From: Corythoichthys intestinalis
Taxonomy: Eukaryota; Chordata; Actinopteri; Syngnathiformes; Syngnathidae
DNA length: 64,000 nt
Direction: 5' to 3'
Assembly: GCF_030265065.1 (NCBI RefSeq)
Contig: NC_080395.1
Location: 503,501 to 567,500, forward strand
Shown here: positions 18,996 to 30,269 of the stretch, piece after piece
Numbering within the stretch: position 1 is the stretch's first letter
Layout: each line of letters opens with the position of its first letter
Notes under the pieces: model-generated
What the model saw: only the letters and a program-made list of their open reading frames with translations
Databases searched by the model: none
Told to the model about the DNA's origin: nothing
Position numbers and translations under genes: made by a program

Positions 18996-21900
18996 ATGAT
19001 CGGCAGGATCATTTCTCAGCTGCTGGGCGGCGGCCGACCCGACGAGACGGGCGACGCGCTAGACGAGCCGCTGGAGTTTGAGGAGGGTGGCTGGGTCATC
19101 GTCAGGATGCCCGGTGGGAAACGCGGCACGCTCACGGGCACGCACATTCGCACGCAGGCGACGCAAACACGAACCAGAGTGAACACAAACGACATAGAAA
19201 ACAAGTACACAGAGATACACGTTAGAAATCAGCACACAACTCAATAAACGCACACAAACAAACAATAGCCACAATGTACAAGCTCACCCAATAGACTGAG
19301 ATAAGATAAGCACACACATCAAGCAGTAGGTAAAAATATATGGCGGAAAACAGACAAAACTGGAAAAGCAGTTTCTGCTCTTGCACCCTTCTTTAAAATA
19401 AACTGCTGTATTTTAAGCCAAAAGAAATGTTGCGTTTGATAGACCAATATGTCAATATGCTGCCATAGCAGATTCATGGCACATTAGGCCCCCGAAGTAT
19501 TTTTAATTTGTCCGTTTTACCCTGGGAACCCCCGTTTACAGATGTCGTGCAACCGCTTTTGTTTCAACCTAACCATAAAAAGAAGGTATGTAATCGTATT
19601 TATTATTCAAAATGTCATGTCTGTCGAATATTTCATTCAAAAAAAACAAAACAAAAAAAAAAACAACTTAAAAAAATTATTCACTCGCATATTTTAAACT
19701 TTTAAACAAATTATGACACAATGAAAAAAATAATGTCTGTAAATAGGTCACGGATGTCTACCTCATAACTATCGCTCAATTGTATTTTTTTTGTTACTTT
19801 CGGATTTTCCCCAATATTTTAGCTGATAAATAATCGATCCAAACAAAGAAAAATTGAAAACAAAAGTTTAAACGGGTAAATATACAAAAATGAAAATCTT
19901 GATTACTGCTTGATGTCTGCAATTTCTGCATCGCAACCCTTGTTATATGACCATGTTTCACCCATAAAATCCGACTGTGGCTATTCACAGCTGTGTCTTG
20001 ACACTCAGTGGTACATGCTACATGGGTTTTTTGATCGGAAAGAGGTAAGTACGCCATAATATCTCGTTTAAAATCATGGCGTCTTTAATTATGCTCTCGT
20101 GTGCTCTCACCTCCAGTTCGAGTTTTGCTGTTTAAAATTGATTAATTTATTTTAAAAAAAAAAAGCTCTCCTGTTCAACATTTCTTCTTTCTTCTTTCCC
20201 CAGAAAATTGAGATTTGAAACTTTCCAATGATGTATCACACATGCATATAGGACAATTTTGAAATTTGGCCAAATTGGGGGTCTCAGAGCGGAACTTCAA
20301 GTCACCTGAGTGTTTTCCGCCATATCCAATCTACACACAAATATACACACACGCAAAACTGCACGCAAACATTGTATACACACAATATATTGATTTGATT
20401 ATACAGTACTTCATTTAAACAACTGGTCTAAACAACCAATAATCTATTAAAAAAATCTTGAAAATTCTATACAAACCTTTTAATGTCATTGTACATAGAC
20501 TAACACAATAGATATAGCGTAATACATTACAGCAAGGGTGTCCAAACTTTTTTTCCCTTGTACGAGGCCGTTTTGAGATCCGAAATACAGAACATGTCCC
20601 CGATCCGATGCCGTGAGCAGAAATCGGTCACGTCATTTTCGGGGGATTGTAATTGGGTAAAAAAAAGATTAAAAAAAGATAGAATGTATTTCTTTTTATT
20701 TTGAAGAATCAAGTCATTGGCTGCTATTGCGGGCCATAGTTTGGACACCACTGCATTAAACACACACACGGAAGATAAGTACACAAACACAGCATACGTT
20801 AGATACACAAAATATACACACAAATATATATTTTTGACGTGAGTACATTGTTGTTGTGGTCAGAAGCCGGTCCCCTTTTGTCCCCCGAGGAGGCGGCGGA
20901 CCCCCTTGAGAACCTCCTGATAGAGCACCCTAGCATGTCCGTTTATCAGATGAGCCGAGGAGCAGAAGATGAGCGAGAAGGTTCAGATGAAGAGGAGGAA
21001 AACCTTTCTCCCAGGTGAACCGTTTCGTACTCACTCTTCTGCGATTTGCAATGACAGATGTCCAATCAGCCTTTTGCTAGATGTCCTTTCTTTTTAAAGT
21101 GGGAGGATGGTTTTTTAACAAGAAATCAACCAGGAAGCTGCAGCTCATCCAGATTGCTGCGCTCATGGAATAAGCTTTGCTGGTTTCATTTTGGCAAAGG
21201 AAACCACTCAAATGAACTTGCTGGCTGCCACTGGTGCTAATAGATGTCCAATCTTTTCATCGTTCTACTTTGAATGTAAATGAATTCATCATTCATTCGC
21301 TGCCAGCCTCCCACTTTAATCTGTCACTGTCCTTTGCTGCCAATAAGTTATTTTTTTCCAGATATACTCAGAATTGAGCTCTTTTCCCCCCAAAATAAAA
21401 GTGAAACTCCTCGAAACAACTTACAGGTAGTCCCCAGGTTATGAACGAGTTCTGTTCTTAAATTGGAATGAACCCTTGAACTACCTCTAAATCTCAAAAT
21501 AACTATCCAAAAAGTGTTGTATTTTGTTTAATGATGGCGTATACACTGCTCTCTGGTGGCAGCGTTGGGTCTGGCTGGACTGTCGCTTTATATGACTGAG
21601 AAGCAGACGTCTGTAAGTTGTTTCAGCTAATATATGCATTTGTAATTAGGTTTTGAGCAACAGTTTGTGGAGTTACGTGTGAGCGATTCGCTATGAGAAT
21701 TGTAAATACGATAGCATTCGTAGCATTTAAACTAGCGGACTTTAGTTAGGCAAATTAGGCTCATTTAATTGACTAAATTTGCATATTGATCAGACTAGAT
21801 CGATGTTGGAACACCAGTTGTTTTCTGTCAAGTGTTTTATTGTTAAAATGTGTGTCGTTTTGAACGTAAGTGTTACAGCCTTACAAATTGTCAAAAGTGC

Positions 21901-22900
21901 AGCGAGTCAAAAGCTTCAAAAAGCACAATTGTTTAATGTCTGTAAAGCTCAACAGCTTCAAGTTTAGTGAGGACAGAACACATCGTATTAATCAAGTAAA
22001 AATAAGATACAGTGAGGTACAATAAGGTACTGTTTAAGCGAGTGTTGAAAAAAAAAAAATCAACAAAAACGACTGGAGACAAAATGGTGGACGAGACTCC
22101 GACATGGTAAAGTCAAAGTCACATTAGTTGAATATGTCGTAACCCTATACTTCTTCATGCTTAAACAAAACATCAAATTTACAAAAAAAATAGTTGGGCG
22201 GGGTAGACTTTAAAGGCGCTATGAAATAATACAGCGAGTGATTTTAAAATGATACGTCATATTTTGGACACAGATCCATCCTTCAAAAAAAAGCGATAGA
22301 AAATGCTTACTGTGCAGCAAAAGTAGGCACACATCTGCCATCTTTTGGTGCAAAGTAGCAACTACACGAGGCGCCATATTTGAAGCTCTGGCCTGCCGTA
22401 GTCAGCAATATTCCAGAGTTGCGTAACGGAAAATAACTGATTTCTGCAGGAGCCGATTCGCCAACGAGTCGCAAAAATAATCGGCGATTAATCGACTGTC
22501 AAAATATTTGCGGCAGATCTCATCTTTCAAAATACCACGAGGAAAAAAAATCTTGAAATATTTATAATTAAAAAAAAAAAATCATTAGAGTGGCTTTTCT
22601 AACCTTGTACGTGTTTGCCTATTGCGGTAGATTGAAAATTTTCTCGCCACGGCGTGTCCTTCCAGGCCCGTGAATTCGCCGTCATCTTCGGCGCCCTCGC
22701 GTCGACGCGTTTCCTGGCGTCTGGCGGCGTGGGGCGTCCCCCTGCCCTCCGAAGTCCTCTTTTGCGGCAGGGCGGCGGTCGAGCGCAAGAAGCTGAGCCG
22801 CGGCGCTTTGCTCAGGCAGAACTTGACGGCGAAAGCGCGCCGCTCGCCGCCCGCCGAACGCCACGTCAAGCAGCCCAGCCAGCGTCTCTACAACTACTGA
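18996..22900 (+). CDS. tp53inp2: TP53INP-family protein (TP53INP2/DOR-like), complete
   Basis: Coding exons are 18996-19113, 20864-21014 and 22666-22900. All junctions are GT-AG and the total is 504 bp, 167 residues. The first exon gives MIGRIISQLLGGG and an acidic patch leading to GGWVIVRMP, a canonical LC3-interacting W-x-x-V motif. The second gives the family hallmark PLENLLIEHPSMSVY and an acidic EDEREGSDEEEEN run. The third ends in the basic tail LLRQNLTAKARR to QPSQRLYNY, matching the family's RRQN...QRQFNY end (nuclear/nucleolar targeting). The family shuttles between nucleus and autophagosomes, binding LC3/GABARAP and nuclear receptors. It is shorter than human TP53INP1 (240) or TP53INP2 (220) and lacks their MFQRL start, so it may be a third paralogue; the symbol is provisional. 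Confidence 0.88.
19341..20322. mobile_element. TA-flanked MITE with TGGCGGAAAAC termini, in TP53INP intron
   Basis: TIRs are TGGCGGAAAACA at the left and TGTTTTCCGCCA at the right, each next to TA. Truncated relatives at 35045-36500 and 54712-55440 share the interior order (GCAGTTTCTGCTCTTGCAC, then ATATGCTGCCATAGCAG, then CACTCGCATATTTTAAAC). No transposase frame in 982 bp. This is the most complete of three copies. Confidence 0.8.
20533..20753. mobile_element. hAT-type MITE (CAGTGGTGTCCAAAC family) in TP53INP intron
   Basis: Ends CAAGGGTGTCCAAACTTT and CATAGTTTGGACACCACTG are inverted. The flanks CATTACAG and CATTAAAC match at six of eight positions, suggesting a decayed hAT duplication. 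221 bp, no frame. Confidence 0.65.
20754..20863 (+). other. Intron end before TP53INP exon 3, CA-rich
   Basis: CACACAC/AGATACACAAA-rich sequence ends in the acceptor TTGTTGTTGTGGTCAG (20848-20863), which opens the exon carrying the ENLLIEHPSMSVY box. Confidence 0.6.
21015..22665 (+). repeat. Third TP53INP intron: GACGTC-type repeats and a Tigger-like element
   Basis: The intron runs from GTGAAC (21015) to CCTTCCAG (22658-22665). 21050-21330 holds two diverged GACGTC-type repeats (ATGTCCAATCAGCC, ATTCGCTGCCAGCC). 21424 to about 22148 is a pogo/Tigger-like element that begins TACAGGTAGTCCCCAGG. The remainder (22160-22620) shows no coding exon. Confidence 0.65.
21424..22148. mobile_element. pogo/Tigger-like element (CAGGTAGTCC family)
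   Basis: Preceded by TA, starting CAGGTAGTCCCCAGGTTATG, with GGAATGAACCCTTGAACTACC just inside. It ends near GTTGAATATGTCGTAACCC. A second copy lies inverted at 60595-61330. No transposase remains. Confidence 0.55.
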
Positions 22901-23045
22901 GACTTCTTTTCTTGTACACTTTGTGAAAAGTATGACATGCTAAAAAAAATGTTTGTCGTGACTCTTGGATGTTACTCACACGTTTGATGTGTAAATACAA
23001 GCTTTTTTAATGTATAATAAAATGTGCAAAAAAATCAAATAAATC
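22901..23045 (+). terminator. TP53INP 3' UTR and poly(A) signal
   Basis: A short 3' UTR follows the TGA (22898-22900). AATAAA is at 23016-23021 (context TATAATAAAATG), with a second AATAAA at 23037. No further coding sequence intervenes before the SINE at 23088. Confidence 0.75.
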
Positions 23046-23087
23046 TCATTTCATAACTTCAAGTCCAGATTTCATATTTTGAACATG

Positions 23088-23420
23088 TGGCCGAGGGGTT
23101 AGCACGTCCGCCTCACAGTTCTGCGAGCAAGGCTTCAATTCCGGGTTCCTTTGTAGTGTTTGCATGTTCTCACCGAGCCTGCGTGGATTTTCTCCAAGGG
23201 ACTTGACTTCCCAAAAAGATGCGTGATTGAACACGCATGTGTTGTCTGTTTGTTTTTGTTTTTTTAATTGTCCGTAGGTATCAGTGTGTGCGTGAATGGT
23301 TGTTTCATTGTACCCTGCCATTGGCTGGGTGTATCCCGCCTCGTGTCCGTAGTTAGCTGGGATAGGCTCCTCCAGCACCTCCGCGACCCTGGTGACGAGA
23401 AGCGGCATGGAAAATGAATG
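23088..23420 (+). repeat. tRNA-derived SINE
   Basis: The head GTGGCCGAGGGGTTAGCACG is an A box of tRNA-Ser/Leu type, and GCTTCAATTCCGGG resembles a B box at the right distance. The body contains TTTGCATGTTCTCACCG, CCCTGCCATTGGCTGGG and GTTAGCTGGGATAGGCTCC, the widespread teleost SINE. The tail is GAAAATGAATGAAT-rich and abuts the next element directly. Confidence 0.8.
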
Positions 23421-24533
23421 AATTAGCGCTGCAATGATGAATCGATTAACTCCAGTAATTCGATTAGGTAAAAAGCTTCGAATCAAATTTTGCTGCTTCG
23501 AGTATTCGTGGATTTTTAGAGTGGGGTTTTAATGGTTTGTTTTGAAAGTGTTTGCATTTAGTTTTATTGATTTGGGAATACATTGCCCTCTAGTGGCAAC
23601 AATGAATATGACATTAAACATGGCTGAATCCAGCTCCTCTCTGTTAAGAACAACATAAGGTAAGCTTTTGTTTGAGCTAATATGTTGTTTTTTTTTTTTT
23701 TTTAATGAATTTGTAATTTAGTTCTTAGGTATATTTAGCCGTTCTTTTTTTTTTGTGGGAACTAGTGAATGTTTGGTTAAGACCATTGTAAAATAACATA
23801 ATTCTATAGCATTTGAGCTAGCGGATTTTTGCTCTGCAAATTAGCCAATTGTTGTTTTGTCGTACTTAGATCCTCATTGATTATTTTTTAATGCTGTTTA
23901 AAGCAAAGCTCAGGTATTTTATTTTTAAATGAAGGCGCAATTCTGTAAAGTTCGAAGAAACAGTCGGGAAATTTTATTTTGTGTACGCATTTAATGCTCT
24001 TCTAAAAGTGTTTGCATTTAGTTTAATTGATTTGGGGGTGGGGGGGAATACATTGCCCTCTAGTGGCAACAATGAATATGACATTAAACATGGCTGAATC
24101 CAGCTCCTCTCTGTTAAGACCAACATAAGGTAAGCTTTTGTTTGAGCTAAGATGTTTTTTTTAAAACATGCATTTGTAATTTAGTTCTTAGGTATATTTA
24201 GCCGTTCTTTTTTTTTCGTGTGTGGGAACTAATTAATGTTTTGTTAAGACCATTGTAAAATAACATAATTTTATAGCATTTGAGCAAGCGGATTTTTGCT
24301 CTGCAAATTAGCCAATTGTTGTTTTGTAGTACTTAGATCCTCATTGATTTTTTTTTTTTTTAAGCTGTTTGAAGCAAAGCTCAGGTATTTTATTTTTAAA
24401 TGAAGGCGCAATTCTGTAAAGTTTGAAGAAACAGTCGGGGAATTTTATTTTGTGTACGCTTTTAATGCTGTATTTAATTTTATTGATTTGGGTGGATACA
24501 CTGACGTCTAGTGGCAACAGTAAATATGACATA

Positions 24534-25978
24534 CAGTTGTGGTCAAAAGTTTACATACACTTGTGAAGAACATAATGTCATGGCTCTCTTGAGTTTCCAG
24601 TTATTTCTACAACTCTGATTTTTCTCTGATAGAGTGATTGGAACAGATACTTCTTTGTCACAAAAAACATTCATGAAGTTTGGTTCTTTTATGACTTTAT
24701 TATGGGTGAACAGAAAAAAGTGATCAAATCTGCTGGGTCAAAAAATATACATACAGCAGCGCTAATATTTGGTAACATGTCCCTTGGCCATTTTCACTTC
24801 AATTAGGCGCTTTTGGTAGCCATCCATAAGCTTCTGGCAAGCTTCTGGTTGAATCTTTGACCACTCCTCTTGACAGAATTGGTGCAGTTCAGTTAAATTT
24901 GATGGCTTTCTGACATGGACTTCTTTCTTCAGCATTGTCCACAAGTTCTCAATGGGGTTTAAGTCAGGACTTTGGGAAGGCCATTCGAAAACCTTAATTC
25001 TAGCCTGATTTAGCCATTCCATTACCACTTTTAATGTGTATTTAGGGTCATTGCCTGTTGGAACACCCAACTGCACCCAAGACCCAATCTTCGGGCTGAT
25101 GACGTTAGGTTATCTTGAAGAATTTGAAGGTAATCCTCCTTCTTCATTAGCCCATTTACTCTCTGTAAAGCATCAGTTCCATTGGTAGCAAAACAGCCCC
25201 ACAGCATAATACTACCACCACCGTGCTTGACGGTAGGCATGGTGTACTTGAGGTTAAAGGCCTCACCTTTTCTCCTCCAAACATATTGCTGGGCATTGTG
25301 GCCAAACAGCTGGATTTTTGTTTCGTCTGACCACAGAACTTTCCTCCAGAAGGTCTTATCTTTGTCCATGTGATCAGCAGCAAACTTCAGTCGAGCCTTA
25401 AGGTGCCGCTTTTGGAGCAAGGGCTTCCTTCTTGCACGGCAGCCTCTCAGTCCATGGAGATGCAAAACGCGCTTGACTGTGGACACTGACACCTGTGTTC
25501 CAGCAGCTTCTAACTCTTGGCAGATCTGCTTTTTGGTGATTCTCGGTTGAATCTTCACCCTCCTGACCAATTTTCTCTCAGCAGCAGGTGATAGCTTGCG
25601 TTTTCTTCCTGATCGTGGCAGTGACAAAACAGTGCCATGCACTTTATACTTACAAATAATTGCTTGCACTGTGGCTCTTGGGACCTGCAGCTGCTTTGAA
25701 ATGGCTCCAAGTGACTTTCCTGACTTGTTCAAGTCAATGATTCGCTTTTTCAGATCCATGTATGTATATTTTTGAGCCAGCAGATTTGATCACTTTTTCT
25801 GTTCACCCATAATAAAGTCATAAAAGAACCAAACTTCATGAATGTTTTTTGTGACAAAGAAGTATCTGTTCCAATCACTCTATCAGAGAAAAATCAGAGT
25901 TGTGGAAATAACTGGAAACTCAAGAGAGCCATGACATTATGTTCTTCACAAGCGTATGTAAACTTTTGACCACAACTG
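24534..25978 (-). mobile_element. Tc1/mariner transposon, Sleeping Beauty/Passport-like, nearly intact
   Basis: TA dinucleotides flank the element (24532-24533 and 25979-25980). Terminal repeats of about 220 bp, starting CAGTTGTGGTCAAAAGTTTA, differ at only a handful of positions between the two ends by eye, which indicates recent insertion. The neighbouring tandem unit at 26413 reads GACATAACTCGTTTAACATGG, the uninterrupted target. It carries one transposase gene on the minus strand. Confidence 0.95.
24762..25759 (-). pseudogene. Tc1 transposase with a single frameshift
   Basis: The first frame (25759-25031) reads a paired-like HTH domain (residues 1 to about 115, including the basic GRKRKLSP linker), then the catalytic region with WSDET (first Asp, residue 145). 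The second frame (to the stop at 24762) continues NDPKYTLKVVMEWLNQ and SPDLNPIENLW, carrying the catalytic Glu. The break is one missing base in the run read as CAACAGGCAATGACC (plus 25051-25060), right at the second catalytic Asp (expected QQDNDPK). Otherwise the two frames would total about 332 residues, typical for the family. As it stands it should be inactive. Confidence 0.92.
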
Positions 25979-26921
25979 TAACTCGTTTGACATGGCTGAA
26001 TCCAGCTGCTACCGGTTTAGACCAAGATAAGGTAAGCTTTTGGTTGAACTAATATGTTTTTTTTTTAATGCATTTGTGTTTTAGTTCTTAGGTATATTTA
26101 GCTTTTTTTGTGGGAAGGTGATTTTTTTTAGAGCATTGTAAAATAACGTTAGCATTTTATAGCATTTGAGCTAGCAGACTTTTTCTCTGCAAGAGAGCTA
26201 ATTGTTCTTTTGTTGTACTTAGATACCCATTTATTTATGCCGTTTGAAGTCAAGCTCGTATTTTATTTTTAAATGAAGGTGCAATTCTGTAAAGTTTGAA
26301 GAAACAGGCAGGGAATTTTATTTTGTATACGCATTTAATGCTCTTTTAAAAGTGTTTGCATTTAATTTCATTGATTTGGGTGGATACACTGACGTCTAGT
26401 GGCAACAGTGAATATGACATAACTCGTTTAACATGGCTGAATCCAGCTGCTGCTGGTTAAGACCAACATAAGGTAAGCTTTTGTTTGAACTAAAATGTTT
26501 TTTTTTTTTTAATGCATTTGTATTTTAGTTCTTAGGTATATTTTGCTTTTTTTTTGTGGGAAGGTGATTTTTTAGAGCATTGTAAAATAACGTTAGCATT
26601 TTATAGCATTTGAGCTAGCGGACTTTTTTTCTGCAAGTGAGCTAATTGTTCTTTTGTTGTACTTAGATACCCATTTATTTATGCCGTTTGAAGGCAAGCT
26701 AGTATTTTTTTTTTTTTTTTAAATGAAACTGCACTTCTGTATAGTTTGAAGAAATTCTATCTTTGCATTTCATGCTCTTTTGAAAGTACAATCTTAGCAA
26801 GCCTTTACATCTCCTAGAATTGATTCTGCAACACATTAAATGTTCCTAAGCCGATGACTCAATTATTCAAACTAACCACTTGATTAATTGACTACTAAAA
26901 TAATTGATAGCTGCAGCCTTA

Positions 26922-27214
26922 GAATACAGTAAATGAATAAACATGTTATCTGAAAATGTTCTTAAATCGTCCAATTCATTGATAGTAGGAACTGCTCGTG
27001 AATCCTGAACATGAGTTCATTCGCCCCTCCCGTTCCAAATGGATTGGGCGTCTAGCGCTGTCAATGGTACTGAAAGATTTGCCATTTCTCCAGTTGAACT
27101 CACTGGCTGTCATTGATGCCAAAATGTACAGGAAGTGACCCGGAAATCATTTGGACCGGGAGAGGCTAATTTGACTCCAACAACGGCACCGAAACACGAT
27201 CACATCACGCCTTT
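26922..27214. other. Short spacer with one GACGTC-type repeat
   Basis: 27020-27120 contains CCAAATGGATTGGGCGTC, GCGCTGTCAATGG and CACTGGCTGTCATTG. The rest is unremarkable. It separates the hAT array from the 3' end of the minus-strand gene. Confidence 0.5.
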
Positions 27215-27945
27215 TTAGTTGGAATACATTTTATTTTTCTTATAAGTACAGTTCAGTAGTTACAAAACGAAGCATCTGCCATGAGGATACAGCCAAACAC
27301 GAGACACCACTTGGAACCCGCCGTCGCGACTCCTCCCGCCGGAAAAGTCGGCGGCGGGCCCGAGGAAGTCCAAAGAAAAAGTCAAAAGCCACATCGAGTA
27401 TAGATCCAACTAAAGTCTCGGGCGGGCGGGACCAAGATTATTATCATTCTTCTAATATCGGGGTCTGTACATGAGCGCGTTAGAATCCTTCTTTTCACAT
27501 AAAAACCAGGAAAAAAAACAAACATTTCACGATGCCAAGGGGACGCACAAACACACAACCCAAAGTTTCGTTAGTTAGCTAGTGTCGCGTTTGGAATCGT
27601 CGTTCGGAATCGTCGTTATAATATCACAGTGCAAAATACTTCCGGGAACGCTCGAAGAAAAGGTGGAAAGGTCCTCCTCCTCGGCCTGTTTTTTTGTACG
27701 TTTCGCAGCACGGGAGACGATTGTCATCTTTTTTTCTTGGCGGGCGGAGACCGAGTATCGGGATTTCCCGCTTTGATCGTCGATTTACCGTCAGCCAAGT
27801 TTTCAATGTCCAACTATTGAAATTTTCCCAGACTGAAAAAGAAGTACGTTTTAAAAACTTTAAATATGAAAAAGGCAAATGGAGTTTATTGATTAAATTG
27901 GCCTTAATCGTCAGCAAAGGTTGTATGTATGATGAAGTATTAGGG

Positions 27946-28179
27946 CAGTGGTCTCAAACCGGTCCTCAAAGGGCCGCAGGGGGTACTGGATTTCATTCCA
28001 ACCAAACGAGACAAATACCTTTTCACCAATCTGGTTTCTTACAAGTGTAATCAGTTGATTGCAATCAGGTGCTGCTTATGTTAGTAGAAACCTCATTGGT
28101 TGAACTGTTTGTGCTGGATCTGTTGGAACAAAAACCAGGACCCACTGCGGCCCTTTGTGGAGTCGGTTTGAGACCGCTG
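27946..28179. mobile_element. hAT-type MITE (CAGTGGTCTCAAACCGGTCC family)
   Basis: Ends CAGTGGTCTCAAACC and GGTTTGAGACCGCTG are inverted and flanked by the perfect 8-bp duplication TATTAGGG (27938-27945 and 28180-28187). 234 bp, no frame. A larger, nested relative is at 51555-52996. Confidence 0.92.
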
Positions 28180-28187
28180 TATTAGGG

Positions 28188-28990
28188 CAACACAAAGCAA
28201 TAGGATTACAAGAATAAAGTTGGAGTTTTACATGAGAGGAAAGTCATACATTGTAATATTTATTACCAGATTAACGTTGTGAGAAACGTCACATGACCTG
28301 ATTAAAGTTGTAATGCTATGTACTACAAGTAAAATGCAACATAGCTAGCCTATGTCATATTATGAGGAAAAAGTTGAAACGTTAGATCATTTTACGTAAT
28401 ATTGCGAAATTAAAGTCACAATAATATGAGAATAAAGTCCTTAATATAAATTAGTTAGTCACAGTATTATGTCCTTATATGACATAGCTTTACGTTAAGG
28501 ATGCAGTGCAGCTAAATTAGCTAAATGACTTTGCCACTTCTGTTAAAATGAACTGATGAAATGTTAAAATGAATGATAAAATGAGTTGCAACTGGTGAGG
28601 CAATCCATTTCACAAATAAGGAAATCTTTCATCTTTTGGCACATTTACATCAAATCATAATCAATACAAGGATTTAAACTAATACTTCCTCATTGCTCCC
28701 TACAGAGGTAAGATAACATTATGTCATATTTAGCTAGTTTGGCTAATTGAACCGGACTGCATCTGTACATATTATGTAACGTAATACTGTACTACGATTT
28801 TCTTCTCGTAACGTTACGATTTAGTAATACCACGTAAAATGTAGTAACATTTTTCTCGTAATATCGCGTTGCGTATTGACAAAGCTTTTTTTGTTCAGAT
28901 TTGAATTTTTCATTGATTTTATTTGTGGGAGAAGACACATTTATCCCCCCCCCCCCCCCCAAAAAAAAAAAAAAGTTCAACAGCTTCATT
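28188..28990. repeat. Degenerate ACTTTAATCTCGTAATATTACG-type tandem repeat and homopolymers
   Basis: Scattered phrases AGAATAAAGT, ACGTAATATTGCG and CTCGTAATATCGCG are diverged units of an AT-rich minisatellite, clearer at 41850-42180. A poly-C followed by poly-A lies at 28947-28973. Confidence 0.5.
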
Positions 28991-29164
28991 AAGTTTCCTT
29001 ATCATTCAACATTTTAATTATTTAACAAAAAAAGTATTATTTTTTTAAATTGAAATATTCATTTTATTTCTCAAGACGCTTCAAATTTGCAGGATCCCCC
29101 CCCTTTAAGAATAAAACAAATATTTCTAACAAATAGGCATTTATTATTATGATTCTTTTTTTGG

Positions 29165-29905
29165 TGGCTTGTGTTAGGTGTAGAGTAGCCAAAAACTGGA
29201 CTCAAAGTAAGAGTAGCGTTTCTTCAAAATAATATTACTCAAGTCAAAGTAGTCATCCAAAAAATGGACTGGAATGCAAATGGTATGTATTGACTGAAAA
29301 GAATACCCAAGTCATGAATAACTGCTTGCAATAGCAGATTTTGTTTCAACAATGGTTGTATATTTCGTTTTCTCAGCATGTCATCTAAATGAACTGTTAT
29401 TATCAGACTGTACTGTTACCTATTACGTGACCATATTAGGGAAGAGAAATGAACAAAAATCATTGAATTTTGACGACAAATCGAGAAAGATCACCCGTGC
29501 AAAGAGCAATTCCTACCATGAAATTAAAATCTATCACGTCTCCGCTTTTCAATCGTCTATCGGTGCCAAATAGAAACTTGTAAGCTAGAGTTTGAAATCC
29601 GCGCTTTGAGTCACGTCGTCTCGAACGGGCCGGCGTGATCGTAGGAGTTACGACTGCAAGCTTGCGCGCGGTCATGTGACGGTGTTGTCGATTATTGCTG
29701 CGACGTCTTGTTGGAGAAACTGCTAGGGCCACCGTGCTGGCAAAAATAAATTCAAAAGCGGAAAAATCTAAAGTAGCGGGGTAAGTGAAGCGTTTCTTCT
29801 TCAGAAATCTACTCAAGTATCGCATGGTACAACTACACTTTGAAGTAGATTTTTCCTCAAAAAGTTAATCGAGTAAATCTAATTGAGCAAAACTGTGACA
29901 CTCTT
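29165..29905. mobile_element. Transposon remnant of the GTAGAGTAGCCAAAAA family
   Basis: The left end GTGTAGAGTAGCCAAAAACTG and inner AATAATATTACTCAAGT are inverted at the right as CTACTCAAGTATCGC...CAAAAAGTTAATCGAG. A partial relative is at 48990-49545. The middle (29600-29760) is GC-rich. No frame is recognised. Confidence 0.5.
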
Positions 29906-30269
29906 ATAAGAAGCATTCAAAATAAAGTGTTAGGTTTTTTTTCTAGGGAGATTTTTCTGGGATAATTTAAAAATTTGGTCAGGATATGTTTGAGAAAAGT
30001 TTTTTGTGTGTTTTGAGTGACAAGATTTGTTTTCATTTACATTTATTTTTTTTTTGCCAAGAAAAGTCAGAAATTTTTAAGGGAAAAGAATAACCCGAGT
30101 GGATACCGTTGTTTTGGCTCTCGATTCCGACGACCGACTGTGTGGTATCGCTAAAGTTTTTTTGGAAAAAATATTTCAAAACAAAATGTTTTTTTTAATT
30201 AATACGAAAGTACTGCATTCTAAGTTGAAAATATAAAGCAATTGCTAACAGGCCTTGGTCAGACACAGC

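Larger units (their letters stand above)
23424..26921. mobile_element. hAT-like element with four internal tandem units
   Basis: The termini TAGCGCTGCAATGATG and ATAGCTGCAGCCTTA match the single-unit element at 14938-15531 (given its opposite orientation). Between them, a unit of roughly 430-465 bp marked by AAGTGTTTGCATTTA, GGCTGAATCCAGCT, TTCTTAGGTATATTTAG and GCTCAGGTATTTTATTTTTA is repeated four times (about 23545, 24004, 24470 and 26348 onward to 26795). The third unit is split by a Tc1 transposon. The flanking 8-mers GAATGAAT and GAATACAG match only partly. Confidence 0.75.

Noticed and set aside
20822-20863. Alternative longer TP53INP coding exon reading through 19114-19244
   Set aside because: Using the donor at 19114 restores the family order LIR then ENLLIEHPSMSVY in frame; read-through gives CA-repeat-like Thr/Arg peptide.
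22585-22926. Several overlapping frames on both strands (up to 94 codons)
   Set aside because: Shadows of the GC-rich last TP53INP exon; the frame ending QRLYNY is the one with family resemblance and correct splice phase.
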